Below are positions 1-6,983 of a stretch of 11,253 nucleotides of DNA, in pieces. Positions within the stretch are counted from its first letter, which is position 1. The number at the start of each line of letters is the position of its first letter. Source of the DNA: Chloroflexota bacterium (GTDB taxonomy: Bacteria; Chloroflexota; Limnocylindria; QHBO01); the NCBI GenBank assembly GCA_024636135.1, contig JAGXHP010000029.1, forward strand, positions 1 to 11,253. Direction: 5' to 3'. The position numbers and the translations under genes were made by a program. The notes beneath the pieces were generated by a model. That model was given only the letters and a program-made list of their open reading frames with translations, ran no database searches and had not been told where the DNA came from.

Positions 1-1
1 C

Positions 2-277
2 CCGCGGCTGCGCAACATGATCATCACGCCTGTCGCGAGCTACCTGTCGCCGCTGCACAGCGTGGTCGCCGGCGAGGATCACGTGGTGAGCCTGACCCTG
101 CGCGAGGCGGCCGACCCCGCGATCGTGAGCATCGACGGCCAATGGGACGTCGAGCTCGCTCCCGGTGATCGGGTCGAGGTGCGCGCGCTCGCGGAGCCGC
201 TGCGACTGCTCGAGCCCTCGGGCGCGACGCCCTTCTACGATCTGCTTCGCACCAAGGCAGGCCTGCTGCCGTACTGA
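2..277 (+). CDS. nadK: NAD kinase, C-terminal part (5' end outside window)
   Basis: This is the last 91 residues of an ATP-dependent NAD kinase, the cytosolic enzyme that phosphorylates NAD+ to NADP+. The reading frame is open from base 2, so the gene begins before the window; the ATG at 17 is internal. The visible part fits the family's C-terminal beta-sandwich: an N-MIITPVA stretch (family form roughly N-x-x-x-TPI-x-P), then SPLHSVVAG in place of the usual S-x-RP-x-V, a V-SIDGQ strand, a GD-V-V turn and the FYDLLRTKAGL ending typical of NadK (F-x-x-LR-x-K). The GGDG motif and the N-terminal half are missing because of the window edge, not because the gene is broken. The stop TGA (275-277) shares its last base with the recN start codon, so the two genes are likely translationally coupled. 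A nadK-recN pair is common in bacteria. Confidence 0.88.
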   Translation, partial: PRLRNMIITPVASYLSPLHSVVAGEDHVVSLTLREAADPAIVSIDGQWDVELAPGDRVEVRALAEPLRLLEPSGATPFYDLLRTKAGLLPY

Positions 278-1950
278 TGGCACTCCGCGAGCTGACGGTC
301 GAGAACCTGGCGGTGGTCGAGTCGGTGCGCCTGCCGCTCGGCGATGGCTTCACCGTCCTCACCGGCGAGACCGGGGCCGGGAAGTCGCTCGTGGTCGACG
401 CGGTCGCCCTGGCGCTTGGCGCTCGGGCCTCCAGTGACCAGGTGCGGGCCGATACCCCCGCCGCGCGCGTCGAGGCGATCTTCGACGCTCCGGAGCTGGC
501 ACTCGACGACCCGATGCGCGACGTGGTGGCCGCCGGTGACGGAAGCGTGATCATCAGTCGTGAGGTCAGCGCCGATGGCAGGTCGATCGCTCGCGTGAAC
601 GACCGGACTGTGACCGTCGGTGGCCTGGCCGCCCTCGGCACGGCCCTCGGCGAGATCCATGGGCAGCACGACCAGCAGCGGCTGCTCGAGCCTGCACGCC
701 AGCTGGCGCTGCTCGACGGGTTCGGTGACCATGGCGACCTGGTGGAGCGGGTCGCCGACCGCTTCCGGGCATGGCGCGCAAGTGTCGCGGCCGCCGCGGA
801 GTTGATCACCGACGCCCACGAGCTCGCCCGTCGCATCGAGTTGCTGCGGCATCAGGCCGATGAGATCGCGTCGGCCGCACCTCGACCCGGGGAGGATGCC
901 GAGCTCGAGGCTCAGCTTCGTGCCGCCGAGCACGCCGAAACCATTGCCCGATCTGCGGCCGAGGCCGTGGCGGGCCTGCGCGACGAGGGGGGTGCCGGCG
1001 AACAGCTGGGGCTGGTGGAGCGAAGCCTCTCCACGGCGGCCCAGCACGATGAGCGCTTCGACGAGCTGGCCACCCGCGCCGCAGGCCTCGTGGCCGAGAC
1101 CGAGGAGCTGGCGCGCGATGCCGGACGCCTGGCAGAGGCCGTGGACCTCGACCCCGCGACGCGTGTCGCGGCCGAGGAGCGCCTGACCCTGCTGTACGAC
1201 CTGAGGCGCAAGTACGGCGAGACCCTCGACGCGGTGATCGCCTTCGGTGAGAGCGCCGCTCGGGAGCTCGAGGAGCTCGAGAACCAGGGTGAGGCACGCG
1301 AGCGCCTCCGTGCGGAAGAGGGTGCACGTCGCCACGAGCTGGAGGAAGCCGCCGCCGAGGTGACCACGGCCCGGCTGGCTGCCGCACAGCGCCTCGCGGC
1401 ACGCGTCAACGACGAGCTGCCACCGCTCGGCCTGCGCGCCGGGGCCTTCGGGATCGATCGTCAGGAGTCCGAGATCGGGCCGTCCGGAGTCGATCGCATC
1501 ATCTTCACCTTCGCGCCCAACGCTGGGGAACCCCCTCGCCCGCTCGCGCGAATCGCGTCGGGCGGGGAGTCGAGCCGGCTGGCCCTGGCGCTCGAGGTGG
1601 TGCTCGCCGCGGCGGATGCAACGCCCCTCCTCGTCTTCGACGAGGTCGATGCGGGCGTCGGTGGTCGCAACGCGGCTGCGCTCGGGGAGCGCCTGCGCGC
1701 GCTCAGCCGCTTCCACCAGGTGCTGTGCGTCACGCACCTGCCGCAGGTCGCCGCGCTGGCGGACACCCACATCGTGGTCGGGAAGCGTGTGCTCGACGGC
1801 CGCACGACCACGCAGGCCACGGTGCTCGACCCCGCGGCGCGCGCCACCGAGCTGGCAGCAATGCTCGGCGGGCCGGCGGCCGGCGACGCCGCCCACGCCG
1901 CGGCCGATGCGCTCCTGCGCGCTGCCGGCGGTGCCGCGGACGATGCCTGA
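277..1950 (+). CDS. recN: DNA repair protein RecN (SMC-like ATPase)
   Basis: RecN is an SMC-like ATPase that acts early in recombinational repair of double-strand breaks, holding DNA ends or sister chromosomes for RecA. The 557 residues match the usual length. Residues 1-25 form the N-terminal ABC strand (LTVENLAVVES). The Walker A motif GETGAGKS is at 30-37. A long Glu/Ala/Arg-rich, coiled-coil-like centre spans about 150-370. The ABC signature SGGESSRLALAL begins at 428. Walker B LLVFDEVDAGVGG has its D-E pair at 455-456, followed by the switch region CVTHLPQVAALAD. All ATPase motifs are intact. The ATG at 277 overlaps the nadK stop by one base and gives the canonical M-x-L-x-x-L-x-V-x-N start. 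The 3' end overlaps the recombinase gene by 8 nt. In many bacteria recN is under LexA control; here it seems to be inside a long operon, and its own promoter, if any, was not seen. Confidence 0.97.
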   Translation: MALRELTVENLAVVESVRLPLGDGFTVLTGETGAGKSLVVDAVALALGARASSDQVRADTPAARVEAIFDAPELALDDPMRDVVAAGDGSVIISREVSADGRSIARVNDRTVTVGGLAALGTALGEIHGQHDQQRLLEPARQLALLDGFGDHGDLVERVADRFRAWRASVAAAAELITDAHELARRIELLRHQADEIASAAPRPGEDAELEAQLRAAEHAETIARSAAEAVAGLRDEGGAGEQLGLVERSLSTAAQHDERFDELATRAAGLVAETEELARDAGRLAEAVDLDPATRVAAEERLTLLYDLRRKYGETLDAVIAFGESAARELEELENQGEARERLRAEEGARRHELEEAAAEVTTARLAAAQRLAARVNDELPPLGLRAGAFGIDRQESEIGPSGVDRIIFTFAPNAGEPPRPLARIASGGESSRLALALEVVLAAADATPLLVFDEVDAGVGGRNAAALGERLRALSRFHQVLCVTHLPQVAALADTHIVVGKRVLDGRTTTQATVLDPAARATELAAMLGGPAAGDAAHAAADALLRAAGGAADDA

Positions 1951-2830
1951 GGCCGATCTCGAGACGGCCATCGACGCGTTCCTGGTCGAGCTGCGGGTCG
2001 AGCGCGGACTCTCACCGCTGACCATCGCGGCCTACCGACGCGATCTGGCGCAGTTCGCGGCCGTCGCCGACGCGCGCTGGCGCGACGATCCGCAGCCGCT
2101 CGTCGACTTCGTGCGCCGGCTGCAGGACGGGGGCGCCCGGGGCAGCACCCAGGCTCGCAAAAGCGCCGCGGTGCGCAGCTTCTACGGGTTTGCGATCCGC
2201 GAGGGCATCGCAACCCGGGACGTGCCCGCTCTGGTCGATGCCCCGCGCCCGGGCAGCTATCTCCCGGACGTGCTGGCGGCGGACGACGTGGTGCGCATCC
2301 TCGACGCTCCGCCCGGGGAGGAGTCGATCGGGATTCGCGATCGGGCGATCCTTGAGCTGCTCTACGGCTGCGGGCTGAGGGTCAGCGAGCTCGTCGGGCT
2401 CGACACGAACCGCGTCGATCTCGACGGTCAGCAGGTTCGGGTCATCGGCAAGGGCAACAAGGAGCGGCGCGTGCCGATGGGCGACGAGGCCCGCGAACGC
2501 CTTCATCGCTATCGGTCAGGCCCGCGCGCGGAGTGGACGGCCGGCCGGCCAACGCCGGCGGTGTTCGTCGGGCGCCGCGGACGGCGGCTGAGCCGTGAGG
2601 CGGTGTGGGCGCTGGTGAAGCGATGGGCCGATGCCGCGGGAGTGACGGAGCGCGTCACGCCGCACACGTTTCGGCACAGTTTCGCGACGCATCTCCTCGA
2701 GGGAGGTGCCGACCTGCGGGTGGTCCAGGCGCTGCTCGGCCATGCTAGCATCAGCACCACCCAGCTCTACACCCACCTGACCGGCGAGCGTGTCCGCGAG
2801 GTCTACTCGCGGGCCCATCCGAGAGCCTGA
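1943..2830 (+). CDS. xerD: Xer-type tyrosine recombinase
   Basis: A 295-residue tyrosine recombinase of the XerC/XerD type, which resolves chromosome dimers at dif during division. The N-terminal SAM-like core-binding domain (about 5-95) holds the family pattern LSPLTIAAYRRDL. The catalytic domain follows. All active-site residues are present: R146 (GCGLRVSEL), K170 (IGKGNKERRVP), H241 and R244 (PHTFRHSFATH), H267 (LLGHASISTTQ) and nucleophile Y276 (QLYTH). The ATG at 1943 is chosen because it begins the normal N-terminus and gives the usual length of about 295-300 residues; the frame is open further upstream, but only inside recN. Start and recN stop overlap by 8 nt (ATGCCTGA). Its place between recN and the scpAB genes fits a housekeeping Xer, not an integrase. 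Whether it is XerC, XerD or the only Xer of the cell cannot be told from one gene, so the symbol is the best guess from neighbourhood. Confidence 0.93.
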   Translation: MPEADLETAIDAFLVELRVERGLSPLTIAAYRRDLAQFAAVADARWRDDPQPLVDFVRRLQDGGARGSTQARKSAAVRSFYGFAIREGIATRDVPALVDAPRPGSYLPDVLAADDVVRILDAPPGEESIGIRDRAILELLYGCGLRVSELVGLDTNRVDLDGQQVRVIGKGNKERRVPMGDEARERLHRYRSGPRAEWTAGRPTPAVFVGRRGRRLSREAVWALVKRWADAAGVTERVTPHTFRHSFATHLLEGGADLRVVQALLGHASISTTQLYTHLTGERVREVYSRAHPRA

Positions 2831-2849
2831 AGCGGAGCGCACCAAGCCG

Positions 2850-3653
2850 ATGAGTTACGCCCGGAATCTCCTCAGCCGGGGCGAAGAGGTCGTCCACGCC
2901 AGTCGCCAGCACTGGTTCGCCGTGATCGCCCGCACCTGGCTCTGGATCCTGCTCGCGATCGTGGCACTGGCGCTCCTGCTGTGGATCGGTACGAATCAGC
3001 CCGTCCTCGACAACGAGATGGTGGACGGTGTTCTCACCGTCATCGCCGTCGCCAGCCTCCTCGGCGCCGCGGCCTGGGTCGCGTTCGTGATGTGGGACTG
3101 GCGCAACCAGGAGTGGATGATCACCACCCGCCGCGTGATTCGGGCCGAGGGCGTGCTGAACAAGAGCATGTCCGATTCGGGGCTCGAGAAGATCAACGAC
3201 GCGCGGCTCGACCAGAGCGTGTTCGGACGCATCTTCGGCTTCGGTACCCTCGACATCCTGACCGCCGCCGAGGAGATGGGGGGCTCGAATGTCGCCGACT
3301 TCCCGATGATTGCCGATCCCATCGAGTTCAAGAAGGCGATGCTGGATCAGAAGGAGATGCTCGAGCGACCGGACCTGGCCCGACCACGCTACCAGTCCCC
3401 GGGTCCCGCACCGGACATGCAGCGGGCCGAGCCGATGGCGCCCCGCGCCGGCTCAGATCGCGTTGCCGTGCATGCGGATGAGGAACGACTCGTCGAGGCC
3501 CCCGCGGCGGTGCCGCCGGTCCCCGTGGAGCCACGCAGCCCGGCCGATGATCTTGCGTCGACGCTCGAGCGACTCGCCGGCCTTCGCGACAAGGGTCTCA
3601 TCACGCCCGAGGAGTACGAGGCCAAGAAGACCGATCTCCTGGAGCGGATGTAG
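2850..3653 (+). CDS. Membrane protein with bacterial PH domain and C-terminal SHOCT domain
   Basis: A 267-residue protein of unknown function with a recognisable layout. A short cytoplasmic N-terminus (GEEVVHASRQHW) leads into two hydrophobic segments, about 22-46 and 58-82. A domain at about 85-165 then resembles the bacterial PH fold of YdbS/DUF304-type proteins: W-x-x-x-x-WMITTRRVIRAEG, an E-K-INDARLDQSVFGRIFGFG stretch and a closing ADPIEFKKAM. Residues 175-235 are a Pro/Ala-rich, probably disordered linker. The end (about 237-265: LERLAGLRDKGLITPEEYEAKK) is a clear SHOCT motif, a short C-terminal module often found on membrane or oligomerising proteins. I chose the ATG at 2850, preceded by AAGCGGAG; a GTG at 2790 inside the recombinase gene would add 20 residues but is less likely. 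It lies 19 nt after the xer stop and 6 nt before the PNP start. A membrane-stress or membrane-organisation role is inference only. Confidence 0.85.
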   Translation: MSYARNLLSRGEEVVHASRQHWFAVIARTWLWILLAIVALALLLWIGTNQPVLDNEMVDGVLTVIAVASLLGAAAWVAFVMWDWRNQEWMITTRRVIRAEGVLNKSMSDSGLEKINDARLDQSVFGRIFGFGTLDILTAAEEMGGSNVADFPMIADPIEFKKAMLDQKEMLERPDLARPRYQSPGPAPDMQRAEPMAPRAGSDRVAVHADEERLVEAPAAVPPVPVEPRSPADDLASTLERLAGLRDKGLITPEEYEAKKTDLLERM

Positions 3654-3659
3654 CGCCCA

Positions 3660-4547
3660 GTGACCGAGGACCTGCCCACACTGGCTGACGGGATCCACGG
3701 CCGGGAGCTCGATCGGCGGATCTCGGCTGCCGCCGCTGCGATCGAGCAACGCCTGGCGACGGCGCCGGCGCTTGCGCGACCTCGGGTTGTCGCGGTCCTC
3801 GGCTCGGGCATGGGGGGCGTGGGGGAGCTGCTGGACGACGAGCCGCGCGTCATGATTCCGTATCGCGAGCTGCCCAACATCCCCGGTGCCGGCGTCGAGG
3901 GCCACGCGGGCGAGCTCCTGGCCGGCATGGTCGGCGAGATCCCGATGATCATCCTGTCGGGCCGCGCGCACCCGTACGAGGGCTACTCGCACCGGGAGGC
4001 GACGCTGTTGCTGCGGGCCGTCCTGGTGCTCGGACCCGAGATCGTGGTGCTGACCAACGCGGCCGGCGGCCTCAATCCCGACTATGAGCCGGGCGACCTC
4101 ATGCTCCTCACCGATCACCTCAACCTGTCGGGCGACAATCCGCTGCTCGGACCGAACCTGGATCGATTCGGACCGCGGTTCCCACCCATGGTCGATGCCT
4201 ACGATCCCGCGTTGCGCCAGGCGGCGCTCGAGGCCGCGGAGCGCACGGGAGTGAGCCTACGCCAGGGCGTGTACGTGATGCTCTCCGGACCCGCGTACGA
4301 AACGCGCGCCGAGATGCGCATGTACCGGTCCCTGGGCGCCGATGCCGTGGGGATGAGCACCGTCCACGAGACCATGGTGGCGCGGCACGCGGAGCGGCGC
4401 GTCCTGGCGTTCAGCCTCATCACGAACAAGGCGACCGACGACATTGAGGAAGGGGCCAACCACGAGGAGGTCATCGAGGTGGGCCGCGCCGGCGCAGGCC
4501 GGCTGGTGACCTTGCTGGGCGACCTCCTCCCTCGGCTCCGCGAATGA
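3660..4547 (+). CDS. punA: Purine nucleoside phosphorylase (PNP/MTAP family, trimeric type)
   Basis: The enzyme splits inosine, guanosine and their deoxy forms with phosphate to a free base and (deoxy)ribose-1-phosphate in cytosolic purine salvage. The 295 residues match the trimeric PNP family. Motifs in order: phosphate loop VAVLGSGMGG (about 44-53), GRAHPYEGY (101-109, with His104), LTNAAGGLNP (131-140), GPAYET (210-215, with Glu214 for the base), GMSTV (231-235, with Met232) and SLITNKA (252-258). Asn256 matches the residue that marks 6-oxopurine-specific PNP; 5'-methylthioadenosine phosphorylases carry Asp there. The family's GMSTVPE is GMSTVHE here, a small substitution beside the sugar site. 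The start is a GTG only 6 nt after the previous stop, with GGAGCGG at 3641-3647 as a rather distant ribosome site. The stop overlaps the next gene by ATGA. A PNP gene next to xerD also occurs in Bacillus, which supports the neighbourhood as ancestral. Confidence 0.93.
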   Translation: MTEDLPTLADGIHGRELDRRISAAAAAIEQRLATAPALARPRVVAVLGSGMGGVGELLDDEPRVMIPYRELPNIPGAGVEGHAGELLAGMVGEIPMIILSGRAHPYEGYSHREATLLLRAVLVLGPEIVVLTNAAGGLNPDYEPGDLMLLTDHLNLSGDNPLLGPNLDRFGPRFPPMVDAYDPALRQAALEAAERTGVSLRQGVYVMLSGPAYETRAEMRMYRSLGADAVGMSTVHETMVARHAERRVLAFSLITNKATDDIEEGANHEEVIEVGRAGAGRLVTLLGDLLPRLRE

Positions 4548-5161
4548 TTTTCGGCGACATCTCGCTTCAGCGGCTCATCGCCGCCATCGTCGCGCTGCTC
4601 GTCGGGCTCACGTTCCACGAGTTCAGCCACGCCTTCGTGGCGGACGAGCTGGGCGATCGACAGCCACGTGCCATGGGTCGCCTGACGTTGAACCCGATCG
4701 CGCACATCGATCCCATCGGTGCCCTGATGCTCGTGATCGCGGGCTTTGGATGGGCCAAGCCCGTGATGGTGAACACCGCGGCCCTGCGCGGCGGCCGACG
4801 GTCGATGGCCGTGGTGGCGTTCGCGGGCCCGCTGGCCAACGTCGCGGTGGCGATCGTTTTCGCCGCCGTCTTCCGCGCCCTGGCCCTGGGAGGGCAGCCC
4901 AGCGGGTTCGTGCCCGAGCTGATCGCGCTCATCGTGCAGCTCAACATCCTGTTGGCGATCTTTAATCTCCTGCCGATTCCGCCGCTCGATGGCTACAACG
5001 TGGCGCTCGCGTACCTGCCGCCTCCCCAGGCCATGCTCATCGCTCGCTACGCCCCGTATGGAGCGCTCGTGCTCCTGCTCCTGATCTTCCTGCCCGGGAG
5101 CCCGCTGCGCGCGCTGCTGTCCCTCTCCGCACCCGTCACGCAAGTGCTCATCGGTGCATAG
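4544..5161 (+). CDS. Site-2 protease family membrane metalloprotease (M50B, short form)
   Basis: A 205-residue integral membrane protein of the short, PDZ-less site-2 protease type. The zinc motif HEFSH lies in the first membrane helix (H25, E26, H29). The third ligand motif NLLPIPPLDG is at 141-150 (Asp149). The family's internal features LNPIAHIDPIG (49-59), GWAKPV (69-74) and FAGPLANV (93-100) are all present. Hydrophobic segments are about 10-28, 57-70, 88-115, 123-142 and 168-184. All catalytic residues are intact, so the protein should be active inside the cytoplasmic membrane. Its substrate is unknown. It lacks the PDZ domain of RseP and the CBS domain of SpoIVFB-like members, so a sigma-factor-release role cannot be assumed. 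The ATG at 4544 overlaps the PNP stop by 4 nt (ATGA), and the stop overlaps the HD-domain gene by 8 nt. Confidence 0.93.
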   Translation: MIFGDISLQRLIAAIVALLVGLTFHEFSHAFVADELGDRQPRAMGRLTLNPIAHIDPIGALMLVIAGFGWAKPVMVNTAALRGGRRSMAVVAFAGPLANVAVAIVFAAVFRALALGGQPSGFVPELIALIVQLNILLAIFNLLPIPPLDGYNVALAYLPPPQAMLIARYAPYGALVLLLLIFLPGSPLRALLSLSAPVTQVLIGA

Positions 5162-5639
5162 GGTCGGACAGTTCGTGGCCCATGTGCGGGCTCGGGTGAG
5201 TCCCCACGAGGAGGAGATCACTCGTCGGCTGCTGTCCGCCGAGGCCGTCGCCCTTTTCGATGCCATGCCGGTCGCGGATCGTCGTCACGCCCTGGACGTG
5301 GCGGCTCGACTCGTCGCCGCGGATCACGATGACCCCGACGTCATGGTCGCCGCCCTGCTGCACGACGCCGCCAAGGGCCACCGGATGCGGCTCTGGCACC
5401 GCGTGGCCGGCGTGCTGCTCGAGGCATTCTCCCCGCGCCTTCTCGCGCGGCTGGCCAGCCCCGAGCCCAAATCGTGGCGCCACCCGTTCCATCTCTACCT
5501 GCATCATGAGGCGCTGTCGGCCGACCTTGCAGTTGAGGCCGGCTGTCCACCGCGCGCGGGAGCGTTCATCCGCGGTACCGTGTCGGCCGTGGATACCGAC
5601 CTGCTTCGTGCACTTCGAGCAGCCGATGACGCCAGCTGA
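5154..5639 (+). CDS. HD-domain phosphohydrolase-like protein
   Basis: A 161-residue protein with a metal-binding HD domain and no other domain, predicted cytosolic. The N-terminal half matches the classical pattern: His45 (RRHALDVAARL), then the HD pair His70-Asp71 in VAALLHDAAKG with Lys74. Further candidate ligands are His117/His118 (LYLHHEALSADLA) and an acidic C-terminal end (RAADDAS, Asp158/159). HD proteins of this kind hydrolyse phosphate esters of nucleotides or nucleic acids; the substrate here is unknown. There is no GGDEF, RelA-like synthetase or DICT partner. The start is a GTG inside the M50 protease gene (8-nt overlap, GTGCATAG); the next in-frame ATG (codon 38) would cut into the domain. 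The stop lies 14 nt inside scpA. The M50-HD pair directly before scpA suggests co-expression but gives no clear function. Confidence 0.85.
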   Translation: MHRVGQFVAHVRARVSPHEEEITRRLLSAEAVALFDAMPVADRRHALDVAARLVAADHDDPDVMVAALLHDAAKGHRMRLWHRVAGVLLEAFSPRLLARLASPEPKSWRHPFHLYLHHEALSADLAVEAGCPPRAGAFIRGTVSAVDTDLLRALRAADDAS

Positions 5640-6414
5640 CGGGCTCGAGCCGATCGCCATTGCCCCGGAGGAATCGATCCCCGTGCCCGTCGGCGATGCC
5701 GAGTTCTCGTTGGCGCTCCCGGTGTTCGAGGGTCCGCTGGCGCTCCTGTTGCACCTGATCGAGTCGCGCCAGCTCGACGTGCTGTCGGTTCCGCTGGCCG
5801 ACGTCGCCGATGCCTATGTCGAGCACCTTGCCCGACACCCGGTGGATGCGGCGAATCTCTCCGAGTTCGTGGCAATCGCGGCCCAGCTGATCTTCCTCAA
5901 GTCGAAGCGCATGCTGCCGACGGAGCCGTTGCCGCCGATGCCGGACGGCACCGACGAGCCGGACGAGGAGGAGCTCCGCCGTCGCATCCTGGACTATCGG
6001 GCGCTGCGTGATGCAGCGGTCGTCCTCGGGGAGCGAGACGGCGCCTCGCCCGTGATGCGCAGGGAACCGCGAGAGTCCGACCTGCCGGAGGCCCCGGTCG
6101 AGCCACTGCCGTCCATCGTGCTCGCCTCGGCGCTCGAGGCGCTGGCCGCCATCCCCGAGCCCGCCCCGCCCCCACCCGAGGTCGTCGCCCGCGAGATCAC
6201 CATCGGGCAGCAGATCGAGGTGCTGCGCCGCGCGCTCGGCGCCGGCGGTCGCATCCTGCTGCAGTCGGTCCTGGCGCGGTGCCGCACGCGAACCGAAGCG
6301 GCAGTGACGTTCCTCGCCGCGCTCGAGCTGGTACGCCGTCGCCAGGTCATGGCGCAGCAGGACGAGATCTTCGGGCCGATCATGATCGAGACGCTGTCGG
6401 AGCCGATGCCATGA
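5626..6414 (+). CDS. scpA: Segregation and condensation protein A (ScpA kleisin)
   Basis: ScpA is the kleisin that bridges the two heads of the SMC dimer and recruits ScpB in the bacterial condensin that compacts and separates daughter chromosomes. The 262-residue product has the N-terminal kleisin signature LPVFEGPLALLLHLIE (31-46), the stretch LADVADAYVEHL (57-68), and SEFVAIAAQLIFLKSKRMLP (79-98), which is diagnostic. An acidic helix DEEELRRRILDYRALRDA (113-130) follows. A Pro-rich linker (177-186) leads to the C-terminal winged helix (about 190-255), which binds the SMC head cap. The ATG at 5626 lies in the last codons of the HD gene (14-nt overlap). It leaves about 25 residues before the kleisin domain, a normal N-terminus. 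The stop overlaps scpB by ATGA, the usual scpA-scpB coupling. The smc gene itself is not in the window. Confidence 0.95.
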   Translation: MTPADGLEPIAIAPEESIPVPVGDAEFSLALPVFEGPLALLLHLIESRQLDVLSVPLADVADAYVEHLARHPVDAANLSEFVAIAAQLIFLKSKRMLPTEPLPPMPDGTDEPDEEELRRRILDYRALRDAAVVLGERDGASPVMRREPRESDLPEAPVEPLPSIVLASALEALAAIPEPAPPPPEVVAREITIGQQIEVLRRALGAGGRILLQSVLARCRTRTEAAVTFLAALELVRRRQVMAQQDEIFGPIMIETLSEPMP

Positions 6415-6983
6415 GCGAGTCATCTGCGGCCGAAGACCTCGACGTGTTCTGCGAGGCGCTGTTGTTCATCGCCGAGCGTCCGCTGAGCTCGACCGAGATC
6501 GGGGAGCTGGCGGGCGTTCCTCGCCTCCAGGCCGAGGCGGCGCTGGCCGACCTCGCGGAGCGGCTCGACGAAAGCCAGCGGGGAATCCGACTCCAGCGCC
6601 ACGAGGACTCCTGGCAGCTCGTCACGGCCCCGGCGGTGGGCGCACGCCTGGCCGCGTACGCCGCTCGGGAGGAAGGACGCCTGTCGCCGGCTGCCCTCGA
6701 GGCGCTGGCGGTCGTTGCGTACCGCCAACCGTGCACCCGCGGCGACGTGGAGCGGGTGCGGGGCGTCGACTCGGACTACGTGATCCGTTCTCTCCTTCAT
6801 CGGCGGCTGGTGGCGGAGGTCGGCCGGCGCGACACTCCGGGAAGGCCGGCCGTCTTCGGCACCACCTTCACCTTCCTCGAGCGCTTCGGCCTCACCTCGC
6901 TCGACGATCTGCCGCCGCTGTCGAGCGACGCGGCGCAGCTCGCTGCCCTTGCGCAACCTGTCGCCGCGCCCGATGACGACTGA
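6411..6983 (+). CDS. scpB: Segregation and condensation protein B (ScpB)
   Basis: ScpB dimers bind the centre of ScpA and regulate the SMC-ScpAB condensin. The 190-residue product has two winged-helix domains as expected: the first at about 9-80 (EALLFIAERPLSSTEIGELA, then a QRGIRLQRHEDSWQLVT strand pair), the second at about 85-165 (LSPAALEALAVVAYRQP, the most conserved ScpB motif, then RGVDSDYVIRSLLHRRLV and GRPAVFGTTFTFLERFGL). The ATG at 6411 overlaps the scpA stop by 4 nt and is preceded by GGAGCC. The last 25 residues are Ala/Asp-rich and probably disordered. The stop lies 11 nt inside the pseudouridine synthase gene. scpB followed by an rluB-type gene is a widespread order, so the identification is firm from both sequence and context. 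Confidence 0.95.
   Translation: MSESSAAEDLDVFCEALLFIAERPLSSTEIGELAGVPRLQAEAALADLAERLDESQRGIRLQRHEDSWQLVTAPAVGARLAAYAAREEGRLSPAALEALAVVAYRQPCTRGDVERVRGVDSDYVIRSLLHRRLVAEVGRRDTPGRPAVFGTTFTFLERFGLTSLDDLPPLSSDAAQLAALAQPVAAPDDD

Noticed and set aside
235..2025. A 596-codon open frame on the minus strand, antisense to recN and the start of xer
   Set aside because: Such long antisense frames arise in GC-rich genes with G/C third positions. The product has no domain pattern, and recN on the other strand has every motif intact.
2746..2751. TAGCAT hexamer inside xer as an internal promoter
   Set aside because: No GAC-type -35 lies at 16-18 bp, and the hexamer falls on conserved codons of the LLGHASIST motif.
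2790..2849. GTG start 60 nt upstream for the PH-SHOCT gene, inside xer
   Set aside because: The 20 added residues are polar and unlike the family, and the ATG at 2850 gives a normal start before the first membrane helix.
4199..5266. A 355-codon minus-strand frame across PNP, the M50 protease and the HD gene
   Set aside because: It is antisense to three recognisable genes, its product is a low-complexity Arg/Ser/Asp/His-rich string, and it has no ribosome site that stands out.
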